A stretch of DNA of 64,000 nucleotides from Bacteroidota bacterium. GTDB taxonomy: Bacteria; Bacteroidota; Ignavibacteria; Ignavibacteriales; Ignavibacteriaceae. The notes under the pieces are model-generated. The model saw only the letters and a list, made by a program, of their open reading frames with translations. It did not search any database and had not been told where the DNA came from. The stretch covers positions 1-64,000 of the forward strand of contig JADFPP010000002.1 of assembly GCA_022562275.1 (NCBI GenBank), read 5' to 3'. Of this stretch, positions 54,128 to 63,055 are shown one piece after another (position 1 is the first letter of the stretch; the number at the start of each line of letters is the position of its first letter). The position numbers and the translations under genes are program-made.

Positions 54128-55033
54128 ATGAGCATATTAATAGATAAGAAGACACGTCTTGTAGTTCAGGGAATTACCGGCAGCGAAGGTTCATTTCATA
54201 CAAAACAAATGGTTGAATACGGAACAAAAGTGGTAGCCGGAGTTACGCCAGGTAAAGGTGGTACAAAGTTCGAAGGTATACCAATATACAATACTGTTGA
54301 AGAAAGTGTAAATGAACAAAAGGCGAACACATCAGTAATTTTTGTTCCCCCTCCATTTGCCGCCGATGCAATTTTAGAAGCTGCCAATGCCGGAATAAAA
54401 GTAATAATTTGTATAACCGAAGGCATTCCGACCAGCGATATGGTAAAAGTATATAATTTTATTAAGCATAAAGATGTTGTATTGATCGGTCCTAATTGTC
54501 CGGGAGTCATTTCACCGGGCAAAGCTAAAGTAGGAATTATGCCGGGGTTCATTCACAAAAAAGGAACAATTGGCGTGGTATCACGCAGCGGGACTTTAAC
54601 TTACGAAGCTGTAAAGCAAATAGTCGATGTTGGGCTGGGTCAGTCAACCGCTTTAGGTATAGGAGGTGATCCGGTAATTGGATCAAAGTTTACGGATATC
54701 ATTGAAAAATTTAATGACGATAAGGATACGGAAGGGATAGTTATGATCGGTGAAATTGGTGGTACTGCTGAAGAGGAAGCTGCTGTTTATGTTAAGAAGA
54801 ACGTTAAGAAACCTGTTGTAGGATTTATTGCAGGAAGAACAGCTCCTCCGGGAAGACGAATGGGACACGCAGGTGCAATTATAGCCGGTGGAAAAGGTAC
54901 TGCAGCAGAAAAAATGGCGGCAATGAAAAAAGCCGGGATTAGTGTTGTAGAAAGTCCTGCAGAAATTGGAATAACTATGCTGAAAGCTTTAGAAAAAGCT
55001 AAGAAGAAAAAAGCAGCGGTTAAAAAGAATTAA
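54128..55033 (+). CDS. sucD: succinate-CoA ligase subunit alpha
   Basis: TCA-cycle enzyme subunit carrying the phosphohistidine. The 301-residue protein shows the CoA-binding Rossmann domain ([32 protein letters not shown]), [11 protein letters not shown] and the active His247 in [10 protein letters not shown], equivalent to E. coli His246. The C-terminus carries an extra Lys-rich tail ([12 protein letters not shown]). sucC is not adjacent. ndk follows by 42 bases. Confidence 0.97.
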   Translation: MSILIDKKTRLVVQGITGSEGSFHTKQMVEYGTKVVAGVTPGKGGTKFEGIPIYNTVEESVNEQKANTSVIFVPPPFAADAILEAANAGIKVIICITEGIPTSDMVKVYNFIKHKDVVLIGPNCPGVISPGKAKVGIMPGFIHKKGTIGVVSRSGTLTYEAVKQIVDVGLGQSTALGIGGDPVIGSKFTDIIEKFNDDKDTEGIVMIGEIGGTAEEEAAVYVKKNVKKPVVGFIAGRTAPPGRRMGHAGAIIAGGKGTAAEKMAAMKKAGISVVESPAEIGITMLKALEKAKKKKAAVKKN

Positions 55034-55075
55034 TAGAAATAACTCTAACAAAGAATTATAATCCAGGAGAACAAA

Positions 55076-55528
55076 TTGGGAAATAGAACACTTGCAATAA
55101 TCAAACCTGATGCAGTCGGCAATGGAAACTCAGGTGCAATTATCGATCTTATTATTAAAGCCGGCTTTAAAATCAAAGCAATGAAAATGGTGCATTTAAC
55201 CCGTTCATCAGCCGAGGGTTTTTATGCTATTCACAAAGAAAGACCTTTCTTTGGCGAGCTAGTGGAATTTATGACTTCTGGTCCCTGCGTACCAATAGCA
55301 TTGGAAAAAGAAAACGCTGTTGAAGATTACAGAAAGCTTATTGGAGCAACCGACCCCGCGAATGCCGATGAGGGAACTATCAGAAAATTGTTTGCAAAGG
55401 GTATTCAATTTAATGCTGTACATGGCTCAGATTCAGATGAAAATGCTATAAACGAAATTGCACATTTCTTTTCTACAGATGAACTATTTAATAATGATTC
55501 TGAAGAATTGATTAAAAACGAAAGATGA
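55076..55528 (+). CDS. ndk: nucleoside-diphosphate kinase
   Basis: Balances nucleoside triphosphates by phosphotransfer through an active-site histidine. The 150-residue protein has [42 protein letters not shown] and the catalytic His in [15 protein letters not shown] start with a CAGGAGA ribosome site. Its link to sucD is sensible, since succinyl-CoA ligase can make GTP or ATP for this enzyme. Confidence 0.97.
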   Translation: MGNRTLAIIKPDAVGNGNSGAIIDLIIKAGFKIKAMKMVHLTRSSAEGFYAIHKERPFFGELVEFMTSGPCVPIALEKENAVEDYRKLIGATDPANADEGTIRKLFAKGIQFNAVHGSDSDENAINEIAHFFSTDELFNNDSEELIKNER

Positions 55529-55539
55529 TTAAGTGCAAT

Positions 55540-55640
55540 ACCAAAATCGTAATTCCGCACTTGATACGGAATCTATTCTATTTACACTATTGAGATCCCC
55601 GTTTTCGAGGGAATCATATAATTATAACGGGTCCTATCTT
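55540..55640. repeat. REP-like double hairpin
   Basis: Two imperfect palindromes close together: attccg-cacttgat-acggaat (55552-55572) and gatcccc-gttttc-gagggaatc (55594-55615). The paired layout with a GTTTTCGAGGGAATC-type arm resembles the REP/BIME sequences common in many bacteria. It sits in the non-conserved upstream extension of the DUF1343 frame, supporting the later start of that gene at 55650. Confidence 0.5.
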
Positions 55641-55649
55641 TTTAAAAAA

Positions 55650-56894
55650 ATGAAATCACTTACTTTTATAATATTAGCCCTTTTGTTATTTACAAATTTA
55701 AACTGCCAGGAAATTTCCAAACAGGAAAAAATACTTTTTGGAGCTGAACTTTTATTACAAGAGAATCTCGAATTACTTAATGACAAACAAATCGGAGTGG
55801 TTACAAACCATTCGGCACTTCTACCAAACGGTGTACATCTTGTAGATACTTTAATTTCATCAGGCATTAATATCACTGCCTTGTTTTCACCGGAACATGG
55901 AATTAGAGGAGAAGCAATCGATGGAGAAAATATTTCATCTTCGATTGATCATAAAACCGGGTTACCAATTTATTCTTTATACGGTAAAACAAAAAAACCA
56001 ACTCCTGAAATGCTGAAGAAAGTTGATTTAATCCTTTTTGATATTCAGGATATCGGTGCGAGGTTTTATACATACATCTCAACTCTTTATTATTTGCTTC
56101 AATCATCAGCAGAAAATAATTTTCCTGTAATTGTATTGGATCGCCCAAACCCGATAAGCGGTAATCATATTGAAGGACCTTTGCTTAAACCCGGTTACAA
56201 ATCATTTATAGGAATAGCACCAATCCCGGTTAAGCATGGAATGACAGTTGGCGAACTGGCTAATTACTTTGTTAAAGAAAACATTATCAACACCAAAAAT
56301 GAACCGGAGTTAAAAGTAATAAAAATGAGCGGGTGGCATCGGGGTTACTTTTGGAATAATTTAAACAGAAAATGGATTCCGACATCACCAAATATTCCAA
56401 AATTTGAGACAACCATTGTTTATCCCGGCACTTGTTTATTAGAAGGCACGAATATTTCTGAAGGAAGAGGAACTTATGATCCGTTTCTTAATATTGGTGC
56501 ACCTTTTATTAACTCTAATGATTTGATTACTATGTTAAATAACTTTCAGATAGCGGGTATTGATATAACTTCAATAAAATTCACTCCGAAGAAAATTGCA
56601 GGTAAATCGAACAATCCCAAATTTGAAGGTGAGCAATGTAATGGAATTAAAATTTCGGTTTCCGATGAAACAAAATTTAAACCTGTTGAATTTGGTGTTT
56701 ATCTTATTTCTGCACTCATCAAATTATATCCTGAAGAGTTTAGATTTAAACCGGATTATTTTGATAATCTTGCGGGGAATTCAAAACTTCGAACAGAATT
56801 ACAAAATGGCAAGGAACCATTAAAAATTATAAATAGTTGGGTGAATGATCTGGAAGAATTCAAATTAATAAGAACCAAATATCTTTTATATTGA
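55650..56894 (+). CDS. DUF1343 protein, exo-beta-N-acetylmuramidase NamZ-like
   Basis: A 414-residue exported protein. The ATG at 55650 opens a signal peptide (MKSLTFIILALLLFTNLNC) whose Cys may be a lipobox. The DUF1343 core follows: VVTNHSALLPNG, LFSPEHGIRGEA, LPIYSLYGKTKKPT, LFDIQDIGARFYTYIST, VLDRPNPISG and LLEGTNISEGRGTY. Characterised members release N-acetylmuramic acid from peptidoglycan ends (NamZ, GH171). The frame runs 39 codons further upstream through a REP-like repeat, which is unlikely to be coding. Confidence 0.9.
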   Translation: MKSLTFIILALLLFTNLNCQEISKQEKILFGAELLLQENLELLNDKQIGVVTNHSALLPNGVHLVDTLISSGINITALFSPEHGIRGEAIDGENISSSIDHKTGLPIYSLYGKTKKPTPEMLKKVDLILFDIQDIGARFYTYISTLYYLLQSSAENNFPVIVLDRPNPISGNHIEGPLLKPGYKSFIGIAPIPVKHGMTVGELANYFVKENIINTKNEPELKVIKMSGWHRGYFWNNLNRKWIPTSPNIPKFETTIVYPGTCLLEGTNISEGRGTYDPFLNIGAPFINSNDLITMLNNFQIAGIDITSIKFTPKKIAGKSNNPKFEGEQCNGIKISVSDETKFKPVEFGVYLISALIKLYPEEFRFKPDYFDNLAGNSKLRTELQNGKEPLKIINSWVNDLEEFKLIRTKYLLY

Positions 56895-56949
56895 AGGGAA
56901 ATAATTACAAAGGGAAATAATGAAAGATAATCCCAAATGAATGGCATGG

Positions 56950-57389
56950 GCGTCAACTTAAGGATTATTCCCTAATAGCTGACTTATAAAAGGTGTGTTT
57001 ATTGTTGAGTTCCCACGCCATTTATAGACTGTGTTAAAATTAGCAAACTCACCCTAAATCCCTCTCTTACTAAGAGAGGGACTTTTAAAAAGCTTGGAAA
57101 GCTACTTGTTTTAGCCCCTTCTCTTTTTAAGAGAAGGGGTTGGGGATGAGTTCTTAAATTTAACATATAATTATCACACAGCCTCTTTATGGCGTGGACT
57201 AAATTAACAAACCAAATCTTGGCTTTTCCGAAGGAATCCCTTGGATAGCTAAAAATGTAGGATTAGTAGTGGCTTCACAAAGTGATCCCTTTGGGAAAAG
57301 CCTTTATTTACTTGGGATTACAAGGCCCCCGACTTACTCGTCTCGCTCCGCTCACCGGAGCGGAAAAGTCGGGGCAATTAAGTTGACGC
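56950..57389. repeat. repeat island bounded by 12-bp perfect inverted repeats
   Basis: gcgtcaacttaa (56950-56961) and ttaagttgacgc (57378-57389) are exact reverse complements 416 bases apart. Inside lie a MITE-like unit (57014-57198), a stem pairing 57221-57230 with 57293-57302 (ggcttttcc arms), and a GC-rich hairpin with 57325-57335 pairing 57366-57375 around a second stem cgctccg/cggagcg. No coding frame of note. It may be a nested set of miniature elements or one composite element. Confidence 0.6.
57014..57198. repeat. MITE-like element with 24-bp imperfect terminal inverted repeats
   Basis: The left end ccacgccatttatagactgt (from 57014) and the inverted right end ccacgccataaagaggctgt (ending 57198) match at about 19 of 24 positions. 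Between them are two short hairpins, ccctctcttac-taagagaggg (57059-57081) and agccccttctctt/aagagaagggg (57113-57141). Similar CTGTGT ends occur at 53799-53904. No ORF, so it would need a transposase in trans. Confidence 0.6.
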
Positions 57390-57638
57390 ATATACGATAA
57401 ACCGGGATTGAACGGTTTTGAGTAAGAAGCTCAAACCCAATGGAGAACATGTCCGGTGTAGTTTTTTTTAAAGACGGAATGCGTTAGTTAATGAAATCTA
57501 AGTTAAATGTTTTGCTTTAATATATACAGCTTAAATATTTCTGTTACTTAGCAATAATTTATATAGAGTCTTATTTTGATACTACTTTTGCTAAATTAAT
57601 TTATTAAATAGTGGGGACTAGTTTAAGTTTGATATAAA
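57390..57638. other. AT-rich spacer, nothing recognised
   Basis: Between the repeat island and the stop of the NfeD-like gene no gene, clear terminator or conserved motif is visible. Confidence 0.4.
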
Positions 57639-58952
57639 TTAAATTTCTTTTACAACAACTCTAATTCCTTCAACAGCAATCACTTTAATTTTTTGTCCTT
57701 TCTCAATATATTCTGATTCACTAACTACATCAACCCTATTACCATCAATCTTAGCAGTGCCCGCAGGTCTTAATGTAGTTATTGCCACACCTTTTTTACC
57801 AACTAATTCATCTGAAGTAGAATGGGACACAAAACCTGCGTCTTTTTTTTCTTCTACAGCAAGAACAAACTTGTTAAATATTGTAGTCTTCGGAAGAAAT
57901 TTTGCAAGAATAATAATAAGAATGATTGCAGCCACAAGAGAAACCGATAGTTGAATTATTGCATTTGAGACCATTTCAAAATCTAAAAACGGATCGCTTC
58001 CTATTAGCGAGAAAAAGAGGGAAGCAAAAACCAGAATTATTCCGCTTACTCCGGCAATTCCGAATCCCGCGATGACAAATACCTCAAGTAAAATTAGAGC
58101 AACACCTATGATGAACATCAAAATTTCAATAACGGAAGCTAGCTGTAAAATGTAAGACGTTCCAAAGAATAGTGTAAGTGCAATCAATCCGGCTGTACCA
58201 GGAACTCCCCAGCCGGGAGATTTTATTTCGGCAAGCAATCCAAAAAATCCAATCATTATTAATATCGAAGTGATAATAGGATTATTTAAAAATCTTACTA
58301 CTGCTTCTGCCCAGTTTGGATGAATCTCAATCATTCTCGCACTTTCTAAATTGAAAGCAGCTAACAGTTCATCCAAATTATTTGCTAATGTATCTGCAAT
58401 ACCAAATTTATATGCTTCTTCCGATGTTAGAGTTACTAATTGTGTAGAATCTACAAGCCCTTCAATCACAATCCTTTCATCAACCATCCCTTCTACAATA
58501 TCAGTTCTTCTTCCGTTTCTTTCCGCAGTGGAACGCATTTCAGAACGCATATAAGATTGATATTTTTCACTTTGCTTCTGTCCTGTTTGATCAACCACTG
58601 TTGTTGCCCCTATAGAACTACCAGGCACCATTACAATTTTATTACAGGATAGTGCAATAAGCGAACCTGCAGAAATTGCACGGTTGTTAATAAATGCAAT
58701 TGTTAAAATATCAGTTGAAATTATCGCATCCTTTATTTGAGTAGCAGCATCTACCCTTCCACCAAAAGTATTAATCTTAAAAATAATTGCATCGGCATTT
58801 TCTCTTTCAGCCTCCGAAACTACCCTCCTAACATAAGGAGCAAGTCCAAGATCAATTTCGTTTTCAATAACCGCTACATAAACTTTATTTTGCGCGAATA
58901 ATATTGCTGAGGCAGCAAGGACGATGAAAATTATTTTATTAAAGAAGTTCAT
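57639..58952 (-). CDS. NfeD-family membrane-bound serine protease (ClpP class)
   Basis: A 437-residue membrane protein. Signal peptide about 1-20, then a ClpP-like protease domain with FKINTFGGRVDAAT and the nucleophile Ser97 in AISAGSLIA; Lys130 is a candidate general base. Four to five helices occupy about 215-350 (IITSILIMIGFFGLLAEI, ALTLFFGTSYILQLA, AGFGIAGVSGIILVFA), and a C-terminal OB-fold NfeD domain ends with KVIAVEGIRVVVKE. Full-length NfeD1b-type proteins of this kind cleave stomatin partners and affect membrane quality control; no stomatin gene is adjacent. Confidence 0.92.
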   Translation of the reverse strand: MNFFNKIIFIVLAASAILFAQNKVYVAVIENEIDLGLAPYVRRVVSEAERENADAIIFKINTFGGRVDAATQIKDAIISTDILTIAFINNRAISAGSLIALSCNKIVMVPGSSIGATTVVDQTGQKQSEKYQSYMRSEMRSTAERNGRRTDIVEGMVDERIVIEGLVDSTQLVTLTSEEAYKFGIADTLANNLDELLAAFNLESARMIEIHPNWAEAVVRFLNNPIITSILIMIGFFGLLAEIKSPGWGVPGTAGLIALTLFFGTSYILQLASVIEILMFIIGVALILLEVFVIAGFGIAGVSGIILVFASLFFSLIGSDPFLDFEMVSNAIIQLSVSLVAAIILIIILAKFLPKTTIFNKFVLAVEEKKDAGFVSHSTSDELVGKKGVAITTLRPAGTAKIDGNRVDVVSESEYIEKGQKIKVIAVEGIRVVVKEI

Positions 58953-59119
58953 ATTTAAATTGTAGATATAATTTCATTCTGTCACTCTGATTTTATAAAG
59001 TGTGACATCTATTTTCGACTGATCTAATGATGAAAAGATAAAAAAATCATCAACAATATAAAAAGGCTTAAATCGACAACAAATATCGATTGAAGCTAAA
59101 AAGATATTTTTGGAAAAAA

Positions 59120-59434
59120 TTATTCTCCTTTTTTTGATATAACCTGACCTATAGCCGATCTATCAACTTTAATTTTGAGATTATCGCTTACCTGCAATAA
59201 CAAAGTTTTTTCATCCAATCCGGCAATAATGCCATGGATGCCTCCGCTTGTAACAACCTTATCACCCTTTTCCAGATTTGAAAGAAGCCTGGTTCGATTT
59301 TTCGCTTTCTTCTGCTGAGGTCTGATTATCATAAAATAAAAAATTAAAAATATGGCACCGAACATAATAATGGTGCTAACCATACTTCCGCCGCCTTCTC
59401 CACCCTGAGGCGACATTGCAATTAATAGATCCAT
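59120..59434 (-). CDS. yajC: preprotein translocase subunit YajC
   Basis: Accessory subunit of the SecDF-YajC complex. The 104-residue protein has a Gly-rich N-terminus, one membrane helix (MVSTIIMFGAIFLIFYFMII) and the signature RPQQKKAKNRTRLLSNLEKGDKVVTSGG, then a beta-rich tail. Located 18 bases downstream of tgt, the classical tgt-yajC order; secD and secF do not follow directly. Confidence 0.95.
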   Translation of the reverse strand: MDLLIAMSPQGGEGGGSMVSTIIMFGAIFLIFYFMIIRPQQKKAKNRTRLLSNLEKGDKVVTSGGIHGIIAGLDEKTLLLQVSDNLKIKVDRSAIGQVISKKGE

Positions 59435-59452
59435 GAATTCTCCGTTTTTAAA

Positions 59453-60586
59453 TTAATTTTTAATTGATATTTTTTTTACTGTTCTATTTTTCCAGTCATT
59501 AAAGGAACAGTTAACAATTTGTTTTCTCGCTTCAGTTACAAGCTCCAAATAAAAATGAAGATTGTGAATACTTGCAAGTTCTAATGCTAAAATCTCTCCT
59601 GCGTTAAACAAATGCCTTAAATACGCCCTTGAATAATTTGAACAAGTATAACAATTACATCTCTCATCAATCTTTGTGAAGTCATCTTTGTACTTCGCAT
59701 TCCTTACAGAGATAACACCGTTCCATGTAAATAAAATCGCGTGTCTTGCATTACGAGTAGGCACCACACAATCAAACAAATCAATACCGTACCCGATTGA
59801 TTCCAAAATATTTTCAGGTTTTCCAACACCCATTAGGTATCTTGGTTTATCCTCAGGCATTAAGTCAGATGTAAAGTTGGTAAACTCGTACAATTCTTCT
59901 GTTGGTTCGCCAACCGCTAATCCACCTATTGCATATCCATCAAAATCTAAATTAACCAAATCTTTGGCAGATTGTTCACGCAGATCTTTATAAATGCTTC
60001 CCTGTATTATTCCAAACAAATATTGCTCATTACCATAAAGAGGTTTTGATTTTTCGAATGCTTTTTTATTTAGGACAGCCCAATCACTTGTAAGTTTTGT
60101 GGAATTAACCGCATAATCATATTCACAAGGATACGGAGTGCACTCATCCAAAACCATCATTATATCAGCGCCAATACTGCGTTGAATTTGTATTACTTTC
60201 TCCGGTGTGAAGAAATGTTTTGATCCATCAAGATGAGATTTAAATTCAACTCCATCCGGTTTCATTTTTCTTAAATTAGAAAGACTGAAAACCTGGTAAC
60301 CGCCGCTGTCAGTTAGAATCGGTTTTTTCCAATTCATAAAATTGTGCAAGCCGCCTGCGCTTTCAATAATCTCAGTTCCTGGTCTTAGATAAAGATGATA
60401 AGTATTTGAAAGAACAATTTGTGCTTTAACATCCTGCTCAAGATAACTTTGGTTAACGGCTTTAACAGTTCCCTGAGTGCCAACCGGTATAAACATAGGA
60501 GTTTCAACTTTGCCGTGATCAGTCTCAAAATATCCTGCCCTCGCCTTCCTGCTACTATCCTTTGCAATAACTGAAAATTTAAGCAA
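59453..60586 (-). CDS. tgt: queuine/preQ1 tRNA-guanine transglycosylase
   Basis: Exchanges guanine at wobble position 34 for preQ1 in GUN-anticodon tRNAs. The 377-residue protein has the active Asp93 in TDSGGYQVFSL, DLFDCVVPTRNARHA with the nucleophile Asp, and the zinc site CNCYTCSNYSRAYLRHLF. TTG start with a CCGGAG ribosome site. The full length is normal for bacterial Tgt. Confidence 0.97.
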   Translation of the reverse strand: MLKFSVIAKDSSRKARAGYFETDHGKVETPMFIPVGTQGTVKAVNQSYLEQDVKAQIVLSNTYHLYLRPGTEIIESAGGLHNFMNWKKPILTDSGGYQVFSLSNLRKMKPDGVEFKSHLDGSKHFFTPEKVIQIQRSIGADIMMVLDECTPYPCEYDYAVNSTKLTSDWAVLNKKAFEKSKPLYGNEQYLFGIIQGSIYKDLREQSAKDLVNLDFDGYAIGGLAVGEPTEELYEFTNFTSDLMPEDKPRYLMGVGKPENILESIGYGIDLFDCVVPTRNARHAILFTWNGVISVRNAKYKDDFTKIDERCNCYTCSNYSRAYLRHLFNAGEILALELASIHNLHFYLELVTEARKQIVNCSFNDWKNRTVKKISIKN

Positions 60587-60833
60587 ACCACTCCGGTTGG
60601 TAATTATTAGAATTTAAAGCTTACAAATTTAAGGGAAAATGAGGGAAGGGGCAAAAGTTCTGGATACTTGTTACTGTATACTGGATTCCAGATGCCGGAT
60701 ATTTTTTGCAAGATAGCAGGGTTTGCGGCAATTCATCTACGAACACAGAATGATGATTGATGATTTCAGAATTCCTTATCTGAGTTTCCTTTTTATTTCG
60801 TTGTTCGTTAGTCTTTGTTCTGAGATCAAAATT

Positions 60834-61091
60834 TTATCTATAAACATCTTTTCTATGGGCAACTTTAACCACAATAACTAATAATAGATTATCTTGAATC
60901 TCATATAACACTCTGTAAACACCAAATCTTATTCTATATTTCTCTTCGCCTGAAAGTTTTAAACATCCTGCCGGTCTTGGATTTTCTACAAGAGAAGAAA
61001 TTTTTTCTAATATCTTCTTAATATCATTGGCAGGTAGTTTTTTTATTTCCTTAACAGCAGACTTCTTTATCTCGATCTTATATTTTACCAC
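60834..61091 (-). CDS. RelE/ParE-family toxin
   Basis: An 85-residue mRNA interferase or gyrase-poison-fold toxin. Pattern: KIEIKKSAVKEIKKLPAND, then PRPAGCLKLSGEEKYRIRFG, VYRVLYEI and the C-terminal VVKVAHRKDVYR, the hallmark of RelE-type proteins. GTG start. It overlaps the antitoxin gene by 14 bases, the usual toxin-second arrangement on the minus strand. The R-x-R-x-G-x-YR and HRKDVYR motifs favour RelE over ParE. Confidence 0.92.
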   Translation of the reverse strand: MVKYKIEIKKSAVKEIKKLPANDIKKILEKISSLVENPRPAGCLKLSGEEKYRIRFGVYRVLYEIQDNLLLVIVVKVAHRKDVYR

Positions 61092-61311
61092 TTTTCTTAA
61101 GATCTGCTACTAATTTATCGTAAGAGATTGTTGGTTCAGATGCTCTCTCTTTAAATGCTCGCAAATCTTCCTCATCTTCAAGCAACTCGCGTCTTATTGC
61201 TTTATCAATAATATCGGAAATTGAAGTGGAAGTTTCTGCTGCTTTTACTTTTAGCACCCTGTGAATAGCAGGATCAAAATAAACAGTTGCTCTTTTGGAT
61301 AAGTTGGGCAT
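61078..61311 (-). CDS. ribbon-helix-helix antitoxin
   Basis: A 77-residue antitoxin partner of the RelE-like toxin. The N-terminal RATVYFDPAIHRVLKVKAAE then TSTSISDIIDKAIRREL is an RHH (CopG/Arc) DNA-binding domain. The acidic C-terminal part (LEDEEDLRAFKERASEPTIS) should wrap the toxin. RHH antitoxins repress their own operon with the toxin as co-repressor. No palindromic operator could be fixed in the 100 bases upstream, apart from the unrelated hairpin at 61370-61417. Confidence 0.9.
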   Translation of the reverse strand: MPNLSKRATVYFDPAIHRVLKVKAAETSTSISDIIDKAIRRELLEDEEDLRAFKERASEPTISYDKLVADLKKSGKI

Positions 61312-61369
61312 ATTGTTTCCTTTTATTTACAAAATTAACATTTTAGCGTTATAACATCAAGATTGGAGC

Positions 61370-61417
61370 AAGTGCCAGTCACCTCTGACTTAATTGGCTC
61401 ACAGGTGACTGGCACTT
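61370..61417. terminator. perfect 15-bp hairpin, REP-like, end of DCC-family gene
   Basis: aagtgccagtcacct (61370-61384) and aggtgactggcactt (61403-61417) are exact reverse complements around an 18-base loop. The right arm overlaps the stop codon of the minus-strand gene at 61416-61820. Hairpins with GGTGACTGGCACTT-type arms recur as REP-like units in many bacteria, often linked to Y1 (RAYT) transposases. There is no T-run on either side. Confidence 0.65.
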
Positions 61418-61820
61418 ACCCTTGTAAAAACTTTTCTTTTTCTTCATCAGTAGGCACTCTGCACACATCTCTCTTCCCAAAAATTTTATACCTGTAGCTT
61501 GCAACAATTGTGTAGAAAGGATCGCGTAAGAATTTTGGCAGGAAAATTAATGGATATAATATTTTTAAAATTGAATTGAGGTGTTTTAAGATCTTTAGTG
61601 CAGCGGTTGATTTTAGATAATGATCATCACCATCAATTAATACAAATGTTTCAAAGCCATCGGTATTAAGACTAAATTTTTTCAGTAATCCCTGTCCCTT
61701 TTCAGATTGGAGTGAAGTAAATCTGAAAATATCATTCTTATCCCGATCAAGAATAAAGTTTACCCAAAAATTGCAGAAGTTACACACCCCATCAAATAAT
61801 ATGATTTGGTGCTTTTCCAT
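61416..61820 (-). CDS. DCC-family thiol-disulfide oxidoreductase-like protein (DUF393)
   Basis: A 134-residue protein with the family's DGVCNFC motif (Asp10, Cys13, Cys16) and F-x-S-L-Q-S (RFTSLQSEKGQGLL). Members have a thioredoxin-like fold and a putative redox CxxC; function is unproven. The C-terminal YRYKIFGKRDVCRVPT is also typical. Follows the CorC-like gene after 8 bases, so it is probably co-transcribed with it. The 3' end runs into the 15-bp hairpin. Confidence 0.88.
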   Translation of the reverse strand: MEKHQIILFDGVCNFCNFWVNFILDRDKNDIFRFTSLQSEKGQGLLKKFSLNTDGFETFVLIDGDDHYLKSTAALKILKHLNSILKILYPLIFLPKFLRDPFYTIVASYRYKIFGKRDVCRVPTDEEKEKFLQG

Positions 61821-61828
61821 AGAAAAAA

Positions 61829-63052
61829 TTATTCGGTGTTATGAATAAGTTTAATCATATCAATTTTCTGCGAAGAAGCCCGGGAAATTAGAATTGTATA
61901 ATCATCAATATTAACGGTTTCACCTTGAGCGGGTATTCTGCCCAATTTGGAAAGGATATATCCGGCTATCGTTTCATAATCCTCCCCCTCAAAATTCAAA
62001 TCATATTTTTCATTAATAAAATCGATCTCAACTTTTCCGCTTATCATATAAGTGTCAGGTGCAACTCTTCTGCATACATCTTCATCAACATCAAACTCAT
62101 CCTTTATTTCACCAAAAAGTTCTTCTAAAATATCTTCCATTGTTACAATTCCTGCTGTTCCGCCAAACTCATCAATCACAATAGCAATAGAAATATTTTT
62201 ATCCAGAAATTCGTTCAATACATCAAAACTTTTTTTTGTTTCAGGTATAAAACTCACATCTCTTATTATGTTTTTAATTGTCTCAGGCTTTTTAAAAATA
62301 TCTTTTACGAGAATTATACCTTTTATGTTATCCATATTTTCATCGTAAACAGGAAGCTTTGAAAATCCAGAATCGATAAAAACAGCAAGCGACTCTATTA
62401 TAGAGTCATTAATTTCCACTCCAATTATATCAGTTCTCGGTGTCATTGATTCATATACCCGCTGTTCGCCAAGTTCAATTACCTTTTCAATTATATCACT
62501 CTCCCTCTTATCAACCACACCGGCAATTTCACTTTCCTTTACAAGGTTTTTTATATCATCCTTATCAAAAAGATGTCCAACTGCTTCTGCTTCAATGCTT
62601 GAAGACTGAGTTAATTTTTGGCTCAGAAGAGAAGCAATTTTTACGAAAGGATAAAATAGATATGTGAATAATCTTAAAGGCAATGCTGTTAATAAAAATA
62701 TCCTGTCCGCACTTTCGTGTGCGATATATTTCGGCAATAATTCTCCGAACAGTAACAGAAGGAAAGTTGATAGAATAAGAATACTCAGATCGTTCATTCC
62801 AAAAATCATAGCTAGAAATACTGCACTTAGGGACGAAAGCGTTACGTTTACTATGTTATTTCCTATAAGAATTGTGGAATAGAATGTTTGCGGATGAGTG
62901 TTGTAATAATACGCACTTTTAGCTGCAGGATTTTTTTTCCTGGCTTTAATTTCGATCTTAAGTTTGTTTGCTACAATATATGCCATCTCCGAGCCGGAAA
63001 AAAATCCGCTAAGAATAAGTAACAGTACTAATAATATAAGTTCTTCAATCAT
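61829..63052 (-). CDS. CNNM/CorC (hemolysin-family) transporter with CBS pair
   Basis: A 407-residue inner-membrane protein. The CNNM (DUF21) domain covers about 1-190 with three or four helices and GFFSGSEMAYIVANK. Two CBS domains follow (about 205-265 and 270-325) with MTPRTDIIGVEIND and AIVIDEFGGTAGIVTMEDILEE, and a C-terminal CorC_HlyC domain (TYMISGKVEIDFINE). Such proteins are linked to magnesium or cobalt export and older names call them hemolysins. Transport role is inferred from family. Confidence 0.92.
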   Translation of the reverse strand: MIEELILLVLLLILSGFFSGSEMAYIVANKLKIEIKARKKNPAAKSAYYYNTHPQTFYSTILIGNNIVNVTLSSLSAVFLAMIFGMNDLSILILSTFLLLLFGELLPKYIAHESADRIFLLTALPLRLFTYLFYPFVKIASLLSQKLTQSSSIEAEAVGHLFDKDDIKNLVKESEIAGVVDKRESDIIEKVIELGEQRVYESMTPRTDIIGVEINDSIIESLAVFIDSGFSKLPVYDENMDNIKGIILVKDIFKKPETIKNIIRDVSFIPETKKSFDVLNEFLDKNISIAIVIDEFGGTAGIVTMEDILEELFGEIKDEFDVDEDVCRRVAPDTYMISGKVEIDFINEKYDLNFEGEDYETIAGYILSKLGRIPAQGETVNIDDYTILISRASSQKIDMIKLIHNTE

Positions 63053-63055
63053 AAT

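Noticed and set aside
55533-55649. N-terminal extension of the DUF1343 gene
   Set aside because: It translates a REP-like double hairpin, whereas a normal signal peptide starts at the ATG at 55650.
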